DNA of 64,000 nt from positions 62,001-126,000 of the forward strand of contig JABABV010000001.1 of the NCBI GenBank assembly GCA_014238055.1, written 5' to 3'. How positions within the stretch are numbered: the stretch's first letter is position 1; the number at the start of each line of letters is the position of its first letter. The notes under the pieces are model-generated. The model worked only from the letters and a program-made list of their open reading frames with translations. It did not search any database and was not told where the DNA came from. This stretch comes from Mycoplasmatales bacterium (lineage in GTDB: Bacteria > Bacillota_I > Bacilli_A > Mycoplasmatales > JABABV01). This document shows positions 18,641 through 31,498 of this stretch, piece by piece. A program made the translations under genes and the position numbers.

Positions 18641-19606
18641 CTATCGATTAATCTTATTAATTATCCTTACCATTTCTGTTCTGTTAGTTCTTGGTTGATC
18701 TAAAGCTCTTTCGATATCATAATCTACAAATTTATTATTTACAATCCCAATACAACGAGAACTTTTTCCAGCAATTAATAATTCAACTGCTTTATTTCCC
18801 ATCATAGTTGCAATATATTTATCCATTGGAACTGGCATTCCACCTCTTTGAATATGACCTAAAGAAGTAGCTCTAGTAACGACTTTAGTTTCCTTTTCAA
18901 TTTTACTTGCAAATTCATGAATGTTTTTATAAGTTTTTTCAGTTACTAAAATTAAGCAAGAATTCTTTTTATTTTTTTTACTTATTTCATAAATACGAGC
19001 AACATCTTTAGCTGTTAAAACCTCATCTGGCATAGCTGTATAATCTACATCACTAGATATTCCAGAAAAGAATGATAAATCTTGACATTTATTACCCATA
19101 ACTTCAACGATCCCAATTCTATGATGAGAATTCATCGTGTCTCTAATTTGAGCAATAGAATTTACAATCGTATTTCAAGCTGTAAAAAATCCAATTGTAA
19201 AGTCTGTCGAAGCTATATCGTTATCAATAGTTCCTGGTAAAGCGATACTATTAATTCCTAATTCAGATAATTTTTGAGCACCTTTATAAGATCCATCGCC
19301 ACCAATAACTACTAAAGCGTCGATCCCTAATTTATCTAAGTTTTTTTTAGCTATTTTACGGTTAGCAATATCTTTAAATTCAGGAAATCTAGCAGAGAAA
19401 ATAAAAGTTCCCCCTAAATTTAAAATATGTTCAATATCATCATTATTTACTTTTACGATATCACCTTTATAAAGACCAAGATATCCTTGTTTAACTACAT
19501 AAGTTTCAATATTGTTACAATGAGCACTTTTAACTATAGCTCTGATAGCTGCATTCATCCCTGGAGCATCTCCTCCGGAAGTTAAAATAGCAATTTTTTT
19601 AATCAT
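18641..19606 (-). CDS. pfkA: 6-phosphofructokinase, ATP-dependent
   Basis: Commits fructose 6-phosphate to glycolysis. The 321-residue protein has the ATP loop [28 protein letters not shown] (Gly after the two Asp supports ATP rather than pyrophosphate), the catalytic [20 protein letters not shown], then [13 protein letters not shown] (family usually MGR.aG.lA) and [15 protein letters not shown]. Length matches bacterial PfkA. One TGA Trp follows FFTA, replacing the more usual Ala/Val. The ATG at 19606 lies behind AGGTGA. It heads the pfkA-pyk operon behind the promoter at 19669-19697. The divergence at VMGNKCQ is unusual and may affect allosteric control. Confidence 0.96.
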
Positions 19607-19668
19607 ATTAATTCACCTATTCTACATTAGTAATATTTGAAAAATAATTTTCTTTCAACTAATAAATA

Positions 19669-19697
19669 ATTTTATTATAATTTAAGACAAAAAGCAA
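19669..19697 (-). promoter_or_regulatory. pfkA-pyk promoter
   Basis: On the minus strand a -35 TTGCTT (19692-19697), 17-base spacer and -10 TAAAAT (19669-19674), with TATAAT overlapping just upstream of the -10. Transcription would start about 55 bases before the pfkA ATG. Confidence 0.6.
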
Positions 19698-19714
19698 GTT
19701 TAATTAAAGATTCT

Positions 19715-19990
19715 TTAATCATCTTTCATGACAAATCAAAACAAAAAGAATCCTATAATAGCTATAAAAATCAATAGTATAATCATTCCGCCAATAAAAT
19801 TTTTTTTATTTTTTTTATGTATTTTTTTCGATAATTTATGATTTTTTAATTGATTGCTATTCGTTCTACCGATTACTAAGTTTCTCTTTTTACCAAACTT
19901 ATCTTTAATAGTTTTGACATAAAATGTTTTTTTATCAGTTCTATTTACGACATTATTTTTTAAATCTTTCGTTTTCTTGTGACCCTTCAT
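19715..19990 (-). CDS. Small basic protein with C-terminal membrane anchor
   Basis: The 91-residue protein is unrecognised. Residues 1-65 are very basic (KGHKKTKDLKNN, DKFGKKRNLVIGRTN, KLSKKIHKKNKKN), residues 66-87 form one membrane helix (GGMIILLIFIAIIGFFLFWF, with a TGA Trp) and a short KDD end follows. This topology suggests a tail-anchored or N-in protein whose cytoplasmic part could bind nucleic acid or ribosomes. The start ATG at 19990 follows GGTGG. It lies between eno and pfkA on the same strand. Small basic membrane proteins of this kind are common but poorly understood in Mollicutes. Confidence 0.55.
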
Positions 19991-20078
19991 AAAATAACAC
20001 CACCTTTATATTTTAATTATAACCTATATATCAAAATATATATTTTTGTGTTATTCCAGTTATCTAGTTTTGAATTTT

Positions 20079-20118
20079 AAAATAAAAAATACTAATTTTA
20101 ATCAGTATTTTTTATTTT
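20079..20118 (-). terminator. eno terminator
   Basis: Perfect 15-base inverted repeat (20079-20093 and 20104-20118) with a 10-base loop and A/T-rich flanks, six bases past the enolase stop codon at 20124. It should end eno transcription on the minus strand. Confidence 0.75.
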
Positions 20119-20123
20119 AAAAT

Positions 20124-21467
<1,344 letters not shown>

Positions 21468-21510
21468 TTTATAGCTACCTCACTTTTTTATTAAAATATA
21501 ATTCTTAAAT

Positions 21511-21540
21511 ATTATAAACCATTTTCATATATTTTCATAA
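21511..21540 (-). promoter_or_regulatory. eno promoter
   Basis: On the minus strand, -35-like TTATGA (21535-21540), 18-base spacer and perfect -10 TATAAT (21511-21516), about 44 bases before the eno ATG. It is divergent from the lipoprotein gene that starts at 21621. Confidence 0.5.
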
Positions 21541-21620
21541 TTAAATAAATATTTATTTTTAAAAAAACATATATTTACGTAATTTGTTATTATTAAATAT
21601 ATAGAAAGGGTGATTAAGTT

Positions 21621-22787
21621 ATTAAAAGATTTAAGAAAAAGATTTTTTTATTAATTGCGATTTTGATGCCTGCATCTTTAATTTCTTGTAGTCATGAAGC
21701 TAATTCATATACATGAATAGATTTTAAAACAGATGCTTTAAAAACTAATATTCGCGATATTGCAGTTAATAAAAATCATGCTTATAATTGAAATGAAAAA
21801 GATGTCTTTGTGCAAGATGGTGATTTCAAAGTTGATGATGATGATCATTCTTTAAAAATTTCAATAATCGATGACACCATTCATGAAGAAGCAGAATTCT
21901 ATATTGGTTTTTGACTTTATAACAAATACGATGTAAATTCATGACTAAACTTAAACCTTCACACGAACATTTATAGTTGAAATTTATTTTCTGAATCTGT
22001 TAGAAATGAAAATGTTCAAAATATTTTAAAAAACATTAATAAAATTGATGATTGAAAATCAGCAATCATTAATAAATTAATTTTAGAAGAAAATGAAAAT
22101 CGAATTATCATTGTGATTTATAAATCTCAAGATACAAATAGTAGACATTTAACAGATTATATAAATTATAATAAAGGCCGTTATTTTTTAAAAAATTGAG
22201 AAACTTACAGCTTGTTGAATTTTAAGCAAGATGTTAACCAAGTTACCCCGCAACAACTATTACGTGTTTGTCAGCCCCAATATTGAAGAAAAGATAAAGA
22301 TAAAATTGTTAAAATTCAATCAAAAATCAATCTTAACGATTCAATTACGATCACGATAAAAAACGAATCTAATCTCGAGAATTCTCTACCGTTATTTTAT
22401 TCTACTTTTGCTTTTGATCAAGATAATCCACTACCTTATATTTTAAATAGTGATCAAGATTATAATTATGGAAATATGTGAACTTGCGATACTTGAGATA
22501 GTTTTTCATTCGAAATCAAAAGAGAAGTTAGTGAGCATAGTGATGCTTGATTAAAAAATATAATCATTATTTTAAAAACGAAATATATAAATGCAATGAA
22601 AGGGTGAGATAGTTCTTATTCAACATCAACTGAAATTCAAAATTTTAAAATAATATTGAAACCTTACCCAAAAATAAGAATGACACTTTATAACAAAAAT
22701 ATAGCGGCTCCTTATAATTCTATAGATATAGAAAATATTTGAAGTGGTAGCGATAACAATAGCAATGATTGAACATTACAAAATTAA
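21621..22787 (+). CDS. Lipoprotein of the tryptophan-rich paralogous family, ATT start
   Basis: Predicted surface lipoprotein of 388 residues. Read from ATT 21621 it gives a textbook lipoprotein signal: M-KRFKKKIFLLIAILMPASLISC with lipobox L-I-S-C, after which the Cys is lipidated. A stop codon lies just upstream in frame, and the first ATG (21666) would delete the charged and hydrophobic parts. The sequence GAAAGGGTGA ends 7 bases before the ATT, so initiation at ATT is well supported. The mature part has many TGA Trp (YTWIDFK, AYNWNEK, GFWLYN). It resembles the lipoproteins at 38-40 kb in length (388 residues in one case) and in the W-x-x-F-K...A-L-K start, but is diverged. Function unknown; surface antigen or adhesin is typical. 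Confidence 0.75.
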
Positions 22788-22921
22788 ATAAAACAAATAA
22801 TTTTATTTAATTTTTTAATTTTTATAGTAAACTTTAACTATAGTGAAAAAATAGTGTAATAAAACCCTTTCGAGTGAAAACGTATATTAAAACATAATCA
22901 CATACATAAGGGAGGATTTTT

Positions 22922-23410
22922 ATGTCCGAAAATAATTACAATCAAAGTGGAGAAACAAAATCTTTATTAAATAATAAAAGTCGCTTAAAATTAAATACTA
23001 TTTCTAAACATTTTATTTGAATAGTCTTATGAAGTTTAATTTTAATTACTGTTGACTTATCAAGTTACTTTTTAATGATTCATATCTTAAATAATATTAG
23101 TGCAATTGGTAAACACATAGACATTGAACAAATTTTTATATTTTTATCATCCATCGCCATCGTATCTATCATAAATGTAATATCTTGAATTTATTTAGGT
23201 TTTTTATTAAATTGTTATTTCAATTGAAATAATAATAAAAAAACCTTTGCCATCAGAGTTTTTGTAACTTTAGCAATGATTTATTTAGTATACTTAACTG
23301 CTGGAGTTGGTTTTTTAGCAATCATATCTACCTTAAAATATATTGACTATAAAAATAATCAAAATAGACCATCAAAGTTTAGAACTCAAGCGAATGAACA
23401 AATTATTTAA
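22922..23410 (+). CDS. Unknown four-helix membrane protein
   Basis: The 162-residue protein is unrecognised. The first 35 residues are polar (MSENNYNQSGETK). About four membrane helices follow (HFIWIVLWSLILITVDL, IFIFLSSIAIVSIINVISWIYL, TFAIRVFVTLAMIYLVYL, TAGVGFLAIISTLKYI). The tail is polar and basic. TGA Trp is common. The start ATG is behind AAGGGAGGA. It follows the lipoprotein on the plus strand, after a possible promoter (TTTAAC, 16 bases, TGTAAT near 22835-22862). It ends at a shared terminator with pgk. Together with the lipoprotein it forms a plus-strand island in an otherwise minus-strand region. Confidence 0.6.
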
Positions 23411-23412
23411 AT

Positions 23413-23444
23413 AAAAAAAGCCAACTGTAAATAGTTGGCTTTTT
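23413..23444. terminator. Bidirectional terminator between convergent genes
   Basis: Stem GCCAACT/AGTTGGC (23420-23426 with 23433-23439), loop of six, A tract before and T tract after. It ends the plus-strand membrane gene and, reading the other strand, pgk. It has the same stem core as the hairpin at 7754-7783. Confidence 0.8.
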
Positions 23445-23460
23445 ACTTCAATAAATTATT

Positions 23461-24678
23461 TTAATTATTATGAATTGCTTCTATAGCTGGTAATTTCTTA
23501 CCTTCTAGAAGAGCTAACGAAGCTCCTCCACCAGTTGAAATATAACTGAATTTATCATGAAATCCCATTTTTATCGCAGCTGATGCACTATCTCCTCCAC
23601 CAATGATTGAGAATAATTTATCAGTACCGACATTAGCAATCGTTTTACAAATTGATTCAGTTCCAAAAGCAAAGTTCTTAAATTCAAAAACTCCCATCGG
23701 ACCATTTCAAACAACTGTTTGAGCACTTTCAATAATTTTCTTATATTTAGCTACTGTCTTAGGACCGATATCTAGTCCCATTTCGCTACTGCTTATATTA
23801 TCTATTGCACGATACGTTGGTTTAGTATCAGCAAATTCTTTTACACAAGCGATATCTACTGGTAATTCGATTTTGCCAGCATGATCATTATCTAAATACG
23901 ATTTAGCTAATGATAATTTATCGTTTTCTACTAAAGAATCTCCAACTTCTTTCCCTAAAGATTTAAAGAAAGTATAAGACATTCCTCCACCGATCAATAC
24001 TTTATCAGCGATTTTTAATAAGTTTGCAATAACATTAATTTTATCAGAAACTTTAGCTCCACCAATGATTGCTACTAATGGACGTTTAGGTTCATTAACA
24101 ACTTTGTTTAGCATACGTAATTCTAATTCTATTAATCTTCCAACTACGGCAATTTTCATATTATTAGCAATTCCTACGTTAGAAGCATGACTTCTATGCG
24201 CTGTTCCGAAAGCATCGTTTACGAAAATGTCACCTAAATTAGCTCAATATTTTGCTAAGTTAGGATTGTTTTTTGATTCATAATTAACAACTTCACCATT
24301 TTGAACATCTTCAAAACGAGTATTTTCAAGCATTAATATTTGACCCTCATTTAAATCTTTAACAGCTTCATCGACTGCTACCCCTCTAGTTGAATCAACA
24401 AATTTAACTGTTGCATCTAATTTTTGATTTAATGCTTCAGCAACTACTTTTAAAGATTTTGTAGCTTTATCACTTTCTTTTTTAATACGTCCTAAATGTG
24501 ATAATAAAATTAATTTAGCGCCTTTTTTCAATAATTCTTTAATAGTTGGTAATGCCATTAAAATACGATTATCATCATTAATATTTCCATTTTTATCTAA
24601 AGGTACGTTAAAATCAACACGGACAATAACTTTTTTTCCTTCAATGTCTTTTAAATTATCTAATGTTTTTTTATTCAT
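23461..24678 (-). CDS. pgk: Phosphoglycerate kinase
   Basis: ATP-generating glycolytic step, 1,3-bisphosphoglycerate to 3-phosphoglycerate. The 405-residue protein contains [73 protein letters not shown] and the nucleotide site [14 protein letters not shown] with [15 protein letters not shown]. It is full length. TGA Trp occurs at KYWANLG and VWNGPMG, the latter being the invariant Trp of the family. The ATG at 24678 follows AAGGAGA. It is the first gene downstream of the 24697-25224 membrane gene. Confidence 0.97.
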
Positions 24679-24696
24679 AAAATTCTCCTTGTTAAT

Positions 24697-25224
24697 TTAT
24701 TTTGATAATTCTTTTTCTTTTTTTAATAATTTTGAAAAATAAATTATCGTAATAATAGATTGTATAAAAATAAATAAAGCTAATATATTAACATTTATTA
24801 TATTAATATTTTCTGGATCATTCTCGCTAAAATCACTATAGCTAAAAAATCCATAATTAATTAATAATACTGCTGTAATAATAATAAAAATGATACTTTC
24901 AAAAATTCCTAATTTAATTAAAAAAGCTAAGACTTCTGGAAATTTAACTATTATATAGAAACTAGCTATTCAAGTTGTGATTGCAAATAACAAAAATAAT
25001 GTATTTGTAATTTGGAAAAAATGTGACTGTCCTATTGAATTAGAAACTTGCTTACCGTTATAAAATAAAGCTGGAAAATAGAAATGATTATCTCCAATAA
25101 GATATGGCCCCGTTAAAATAGCGATTATCAATAGCGGGGGTGTCAATAATAGAATAATTCTAACTATCATAGTTTTTTGATTTCTATTCAAATTATTAAT
25201 CATTCTCTTTAAATTATTTATCAT
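24697..25224 (-). CDS. Unknown membrane protein overlapping the DUF368 gene
   Basis: The 175-residue protein is unrecognised. The N-terminus is polar (MINNLKRMINNLNRNQK). About four helices follow (IVRIILLLTPPLLIIAILTGPYL, FFQITNTLFLLFAITTWIASFYI, IFESIIFIIITAVLLINYGFF, NVNILALFIFIQSIITIIYF). The C-terminus is basic (KLLKKEKELSK). The ATG at 25224 overlaps the end of the DUF368 gene by 11 bases, indicating translational coupling and possibly a shared role in membrane lipid handling. It ends 18 bases before pgk. Confidence 0.6.
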
Positions 25225-26302
25225 TCTCTATGCCTTCTACATCATTCATAAGCAATGTTTTTTGTTTATTCTTGTTAGACGTTCGTTTATAGTAATAATA
25301 AATATAATAATTAAATGATCCAGCAATAAAAATAAACAAGAAAGTAAGTGCTCAAGTTCCGGCACCAGTAGGATTAAGATCGAAAGGTGTAACCATTAAA
25401 ATTACAATTCAACTAGCTAACAACATACCTAAAGAAAATAACCTCATAATATTGGAATACTTATTATTAGATTTATCAAAAAGCGTCAAAATCAAAATAA
25501 CACCAATAACTGCAGACACCATATATAAAGATAAAGGTCCTAAATAATGTCATTTATGTGCTATCATGTGTCCGAAAAAATTATTATACATTCCAAATAA
25601 TAATAATATCATCGAACCAGATAGCCCTGGAAGCATTAATGAAAATGAACTTAAAAACCCAGCAAAGCAAAGTTTCATATAGTCTAGATTAGAAACTACA
25701 TAATCACCTGAAGCTGTACCTTTATGTTTGGTCGGTTCTGGAAGACCATGCTTTACTACTACTAAATAAATTCCAATTGATAATAAAACAGAAAATCCTA
25801 CAAGAATTGGCGTGAAATTTTTGAAAGTTTTTTTATTAAAAGCACTTTTAAAATTACGTTTTTCGCCATCATAATTCAAGATTTTAATATTTTCAATTTT
25901 AGAAAAAGAATAAACTGAAGTTAATACAAAGAATGCAAAAAATCAAGTAATAACTATTGGAATACCGTTAAATTTAGATCAAAATGCATTATTTTTGTAA
26001 TCCCCATCTAAAAAATAAGCAATATAAGAAGATAGTTCGAAAAACCCAATTGCCCAACCAATCACAAAAAAGAATCCAAATAAAAAGTTTACTCATCATC
26101 TTCATGAATGGATTTTAAATTTTATAAATATATGTCAAGATTCAATTATCTTCGACATATAACCAGTAACATTTATTAGTGTACCACCTGAAAAACCAGG
26201 AACTATATCACTTAAACCAGTTATGATTCCAACAAAAATATTTTTAACTTTTTTCCATATTTCTGCTCTAACCAAGACTAAAATACTATTTATTTTTTTC
26301 AT
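25214..26302 (-). CDS. DUF368 family membrane protein (PopT-type undecaprenyl-phosphate flippase)
   Basis: Polytopic membrane protein of 362 residues. The diagnostic paired motifs are present: GIITGLSDIVPGFSGGTLIN (around residues 23-42) and LSSFSLMLPGLSGSMILLL in the second half, giving the inverted two-fold arrangement of the family. DUF368 members (PopT) have been shown in walled bacteria to recycle undecaprenyl phosphate across the membrane. The ATG at 26302 gives MKKINSIL; an upstream in-frame ATG at 26314 overlaps the AAGGA site. TGA Trp is common (ESWHIF, HSWRWW). It lies between polC and the 25-kb membrane gene. See findings for its link with uppS. Confidence 0.8.
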
Positions 26303-26329
26303 ATTGATAGCCATTCCTTTTTTTTAATC

Positions 26330-29300
26330 TTAAAAAAATGATAATTGATCTTTTTCTTGAAGATTTTTAAATACATTCATATCTTTCATTTTTTGAATAA
26401 CTGTTTTATTTATCGAAGTTCTTTTAATAATATTTTCGATCGAAAAGAATTCGCCTAATTGTCTAGATTCGACAATTAACTTTGCGACATTAATACCTAA
26501 TCCATCTATCGATGTAAATGGCGGTGTTAATGACTTATCTTTTTCGTTAACTATTCAAGTATCTACTAAAGACTTATTAATGTCAATATTTTCTACTTTA
26601 TAACCTCGAGCATACATTTCTAAAGTAACTTCATAAACAGGTATTAAATTTTTTTCTTTTGAAGTAATTTTAATTTTACCATTAATTAACTCTTTTAGAT
26701 TAATTAATTTTTGTTTAACTGCTTCTTTACCTTGAATTGTTAATTCAATATCAAAATTATCACATCTAATTGAAAAAAAAGTGGCATAGTATTCTAAAGG
26801 ATAATATTTTTTAAATCATGCAATTCTTCAAGCCATCATTACGTATGCAGTGGCATGTGCTTTCGGAAACATATATTTAATTTTTTCACAAGATTCAATA
26901 TATCAGTTTTCAACATTATGTTTTTTCATCAAGTCTTTTCAATCAGGAGTTAGCCCTTTACCTTTACGAACAGCTTCCATGATTTTAAACGACTCTAACG
27001 AATTAATTCCTTTAGAAATTAAGTAAGTCATAATATCATCTCGACAACCAATAACTTCTTTAACGCTACAAATATTTTTAGAAATTAAAATTTGAGCATT
27101 ATTAGTTCATACATTAGTACCATGACTTAATCCAGATATTTGAATTAAATCAGAAAAAGTTTTCGGTTGCGTTGCTAATAACATTTTACGAACAAATTGA
27201 GTTCCGAATTCCGGTATCCCCATCGCTCCTGTAGGTTCTCCTAAAATATCTGATGGTTTAATTCCTAATGCTTCAACAGAAGAAAATAAGTTCATTACTT
27301 GAGGATCGTTATTAGGAATCGAATTAGGATCAATACCTGTTAATTTTTCTAATAATTTTAAAGCCGTAGGATCATCATGACCTAATAAATCTAATTTTAA
27401 TAAATTATCATGAATAGCATGGAAATCAAAATGTGTTGTTAATCATTCTGATTTAAGATCGTTAGCGGGATAATTAATAGGCGTGAAATCTTCTACTTCA
27501 AATTCTTCAGGAACAATTATTATTCCTCCTGGATGTTGACCAGTTGTTCGTTTGACTCCAACACAACCATTGACTAGAAAATCAATCTGAGCTTTTTTAC
27601 TTGATGGTTTATTAACTAATTCTTCATAAGCTTTAATATAACCATAAGCTGTTTTATCTGCTACTGTTGAAATTGTTCCGGCACGATAAACGTTTTTTTC
27701 ACCAAACATTTTTTTAGTTCAGTTGTGAGCCGTTGCTTGATAATCACCAGAAAAATTTAAATCGATATCAGGCACTTTATCACCATTGAATCCTAGAAAA
27801 GTTTCAAATGGAATATTATGTCCTTCACCAACTAATTGTCCGTCACATTGAGGACAATCTTCAGTAATTAAATCATAACCACTTCTTACTTTTTTTGTAT
27901 CAACAAATTTTAAAAATTTACATTTATTACATAAGTAATGTGGCGCTAATGGATTAACTTGAGTTATATCTGATAACGTCGCCACTAAAGATGATCCAAC
28001 TGATCCACGAGATCCAACTAAATAACCTGCTTCGATTGATTTAGCAACTAGTTTATGAGAAATTCAATAAATTACTGCAAAACCATTTCCGATAATTGAT
28101 TTTAATTCATATTCAATTCTATCGGTTATTATTTTTGATAAATTTTGGCCATATTTTTTATAAGCATTATCATAAACTAATTCTTTCAATTTCTCTTCTA
28201 CCCCATCAATTTTCGGAGTATAAAGATCTGTTTTTATCGGAACGACTTCATCACAAATATCACTAATTTTATTAGTGTTTGTAATAACAATTTTTTCAAT
28301 TAATGCTTTGTTATTTAAAAATTGAAATTCTTGAACCATTTCAGAAGTTGTTCTTAAATGTTGTTTTGGCTTTTCATAATTAGGGTTAGCTCGATAAAAT
28401 AAAGGATGTATTTTACCGCCGATACCTTTACTATTTATATATACGTTTCTAAAATTAGATTCTTCTGGATTTATATAATGAGCATCACTAGTTGCTACTA
28501 CAATTTTATTTAATTTTTCAGCAGTAGTAATAATTTTTAGAATTGTTTTTTCTAAATCCGCTTTTGACATTTTATTTTGCGCTACTAAATGACTATATAC
28601 AGTCAATGGTTGCACTTCAATATAATCATAAAATAAAATTGCTTTTTCTAAATCATCGATACTTCTGTTACAAGCTATGTCAAAAATTTCATTATTAGAA
28701 CAACTAGAACCGATCAATAAATTTTTTCTTAATTTTATAAATTCTGATTTTATAATTTTAGGTTCACGGGCAAAAAATTTAGTATGTGATAAAGACACTA
28801 GTTTGAAAAGATCTTTTAATCCAGCTTGATTTTTCACTAACGCAGTTGTATGACTAGGTCTTAAATGATAATAAATATTTTCATTTTGCAATTGGTCAAT
28901 ATCATTTCAGTTAGAAATTTTAGCATCTTTAATTTGACCTAACATATGATTAAATAACATTTGCAGAACTTCAGCATCGTAGTCAGCACGATGGGCAACG
29001 CTGTTATCGTAATTAATTTTAAAACGCTTCGCCAAACTACCTAAACGATGTCTTTTAACGTTAGGATTTAAGTTATGCGACAATGCTAAAGTATCGATTA
29101 CTAAGTTACTTATTTTACCGAATCCAAATTTTAAAGAAGAATTTTCTAAAAATTGATAATCGAATTTAGCATTATGCGCCACGAGAGCACTTTTACCAAT
29201 TCAAGATAATATTTTTTTAATCGCTTCTTCTTGAGAAATAGCATCTTTAACCATTTCATCATCAATATTAGTTAGTTCTGTTATGAATTTTGGAATTGAT

Positions 29301-30676
29301 TTAGTTGGTTTAACAAAAAATTGTAAAGTTTCAACTACTTGGCCATTGTTAACTCTAACTCCTCCAAATTCAATAATGTCATCAAAATTAGCTCAAAGAC
29401 CGGTAGTTTCTAAATCGAAAATAATGTATTCATTTTTTTCAATAAAATAATCTTGTTTATTAAAAACAATGTTTCCTTTTTCAGGAATAACGTTAAATTC
29501 ACAACCATAAATTACTTTTAAAGGGTTCTCTTTAGTTCGCATTTTGGAAACTGCGTTATAAATTTCGGGAAATGATTGAATATTTAAATGGTCAGTTATA
29601 GCAATTGCTTTATGATTTCAAGCCATTAAAGTTTTAATTAATTTATTGGGTTCAATAATTCCGTCCATAGCACTCATTTTAGTGTGCGTATGTAATTCTA
29701 CTCTTTTAATTTTAGCGTTATCTTGACGAGCAAATTTGTCATTATTTTTTGATTTAATATCAAAATTATTCATTCAAATAATTAATTCTTTTGAGAAACT
29801 ATCAAAAGTAATATCACCATAAACAACGATGTTATTATCTACTTTAATAATATCTAACTGCTCTTTAGATAATCTTTTTGGACTATCGATCGCTTTTACA
29901 ATAATCGAATTAACATGATTTGTTATTCAAAAACTATAAATAAATCTTCCAGTTTTAGTTTCGAATTGATCGATCTTAAAGATCGTTCCTTGAACTTTAA
30001 CTTTTTTAGTCTCTACTTCAATTTGATCAATAGCAATCGTTGTATAAGTTTTACTATTAAAATTATTTCTTTTAAATTTTGAAGTAGCTGATTTTGGTTG
30101 CGGTCTTGATATTGGTTGCTTGTTAATTGTAGTCGATTTTGGTAGTTCAGTTAAATAACTATTACTATCGATATGCTGTGCAATTAAAGCTTGTAAATTT
30201 GATTTTACTAATTTAGTTTTGATATTTAAATTTTGAAAACCATATTTTACAAAGATTTCTATTCAATTAACGAGTTCTTTATCTACTCGCTCTTTTAATG
30301 ATTGAGACGTTACATTAATAACGATATCATTATTATCGATCATCAAATCTTCGGTTTTAATTAAATCATAAAGATCTTTACCGATGAATTTATATTCTAA
30401 TTCAACTAGCTTAGTTCAATACATTTTAAAAAGATTAAAAGTTCATTTATAATCAATGAACTCAAAATTAATCTCAGGACTATATAATAAAGTTTTTAAA
30501 GCTGTTTTAAACTCTATCAAACTATTTACTTCTATTATTTGTGGAACTTTAATAACGATTTTTAAACAATTAGTTTTTGGGTTATGTCCAAAATAAGTAA
30601 TTTCACTATTCAATAATTCTGTAGTTGGTTTAATTTTGATTTTTTTAAATAATTTCTCTATTGATAAATTTGACAT
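26330..30676 (-). CDS. polC: DNA polymerase III alpha subunit, Gram-positive type
   Basis: Main replicative polymerase with proofreading. The 1448-residue protein matches B. subtilis PolC (1437). Order: N-terminal region, OB fold ([20 protein letters not shown]), PHP domain ([16 protein letters not shown]), the inserted 3'-5' exonuclease ([20 protein letters not shown] ... [12 protein letters not shown] ... [10 protein letters not shown]), PHP completion, zinc-type cysteines (CNKCKFLKF ... CPQCDG), polymerase core ([49 protein letters not shown]) and a C-terminal HhH/OB region ending [10 protein letters not shown]. Many Trp are TGA. The start ATG at 30676 has no good ribosome site and lies 17 bases after rseP. 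Confidence 0.98.
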
Positions 30677-30692
30677 TTAACTCAGTAGACAA

Positions 30693-31493
30693 CTAACTTA
30701 TAAGATCTTTTAATAATAAACCAACGAATAAAAGCATTATCAAACTAAGTCCGATAATATTTAAAATATTATTTAATTTTTCCGACATCGGTTTGCCTGT
30801 AACTCAATGATAAAACAGACCAACAAATTTATATCCATCCATCGGCGCAATCGGCAATAAATTAAAGACTGCTAAACTAAGAGAAACCGAACCAATTAAT
30901 AAGAAAAAATAAGAACCATCGTTTCAGATTCCTTTAGTTTCTTTACCAATTTGAATAACACTACCCATGTGAGAAAAATTAAAAATAAAAATATGACCTA
31001 AAGCTGTAAAAATAGCGTTTAGATTATTACCTAAATTTAATCAATAAGGATATATTTTACCACTACCATTATGATTCATAATAGTTATCGAAATGTAAAA
31101 ACATAACATTCCAAAAAGTAAATTTAAAATAATTCCTGCCAAAATAAACAATATCTTTTTCGGAAAAGAAACATTTTCATAAAGACGTTTAATCGGTATT
31201 TTCATATCATGAGTTTTAATAAGCTCATCATTTTCTTCAGTATAACCATAAAGATCAGGAAAAAAATGTTTTGCAGCGTGTTGAGCAACTAACACATATC
31301 CCCCAATTGGTAACAATCTTAAACTATAAGACGTTTCGTTTTTACCTCAAGAAAATAATTTGGGACCAAACCCGATTGCAAATTCATGAACATACATTTT
31401 ACTCATCTTAGCTACGATAAAATGTCCAAATTCATGCAAAGTTATCAATACTAACAATATTAATATAGTATTTAGAATTAATAGTGCATTCAT
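30693..31493 (-). CDS. rseP: Site-2 protease, M50 family, without PDZ domain
   Basis: Intramembrane zinc metalloprotease. The 266-residue protein has the zinc motif TLHEFGHFI in the first helix (about residues 20-28) and the third ligand in NLLPIAPMDGYKF (usual LDG appears as MDG) in the third helix. Four membrane helices are visible. The extracytoplasmic PDZ domain of RseP/RasP (about 420 residues) is missing; only a short soluble loop (YGYTEENDELIKTHDMKI) is left. This is the usual compact Mollicute layout. Its substrate is unknown, perhaps signal-peptide remnants. The ATG at 31493 follows GGAGG within the end of dxr. In Firmicutes proS often follows, but here polC comes next. Confidence 0.88.
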
Positions 31494-31498
31494 ACTTT

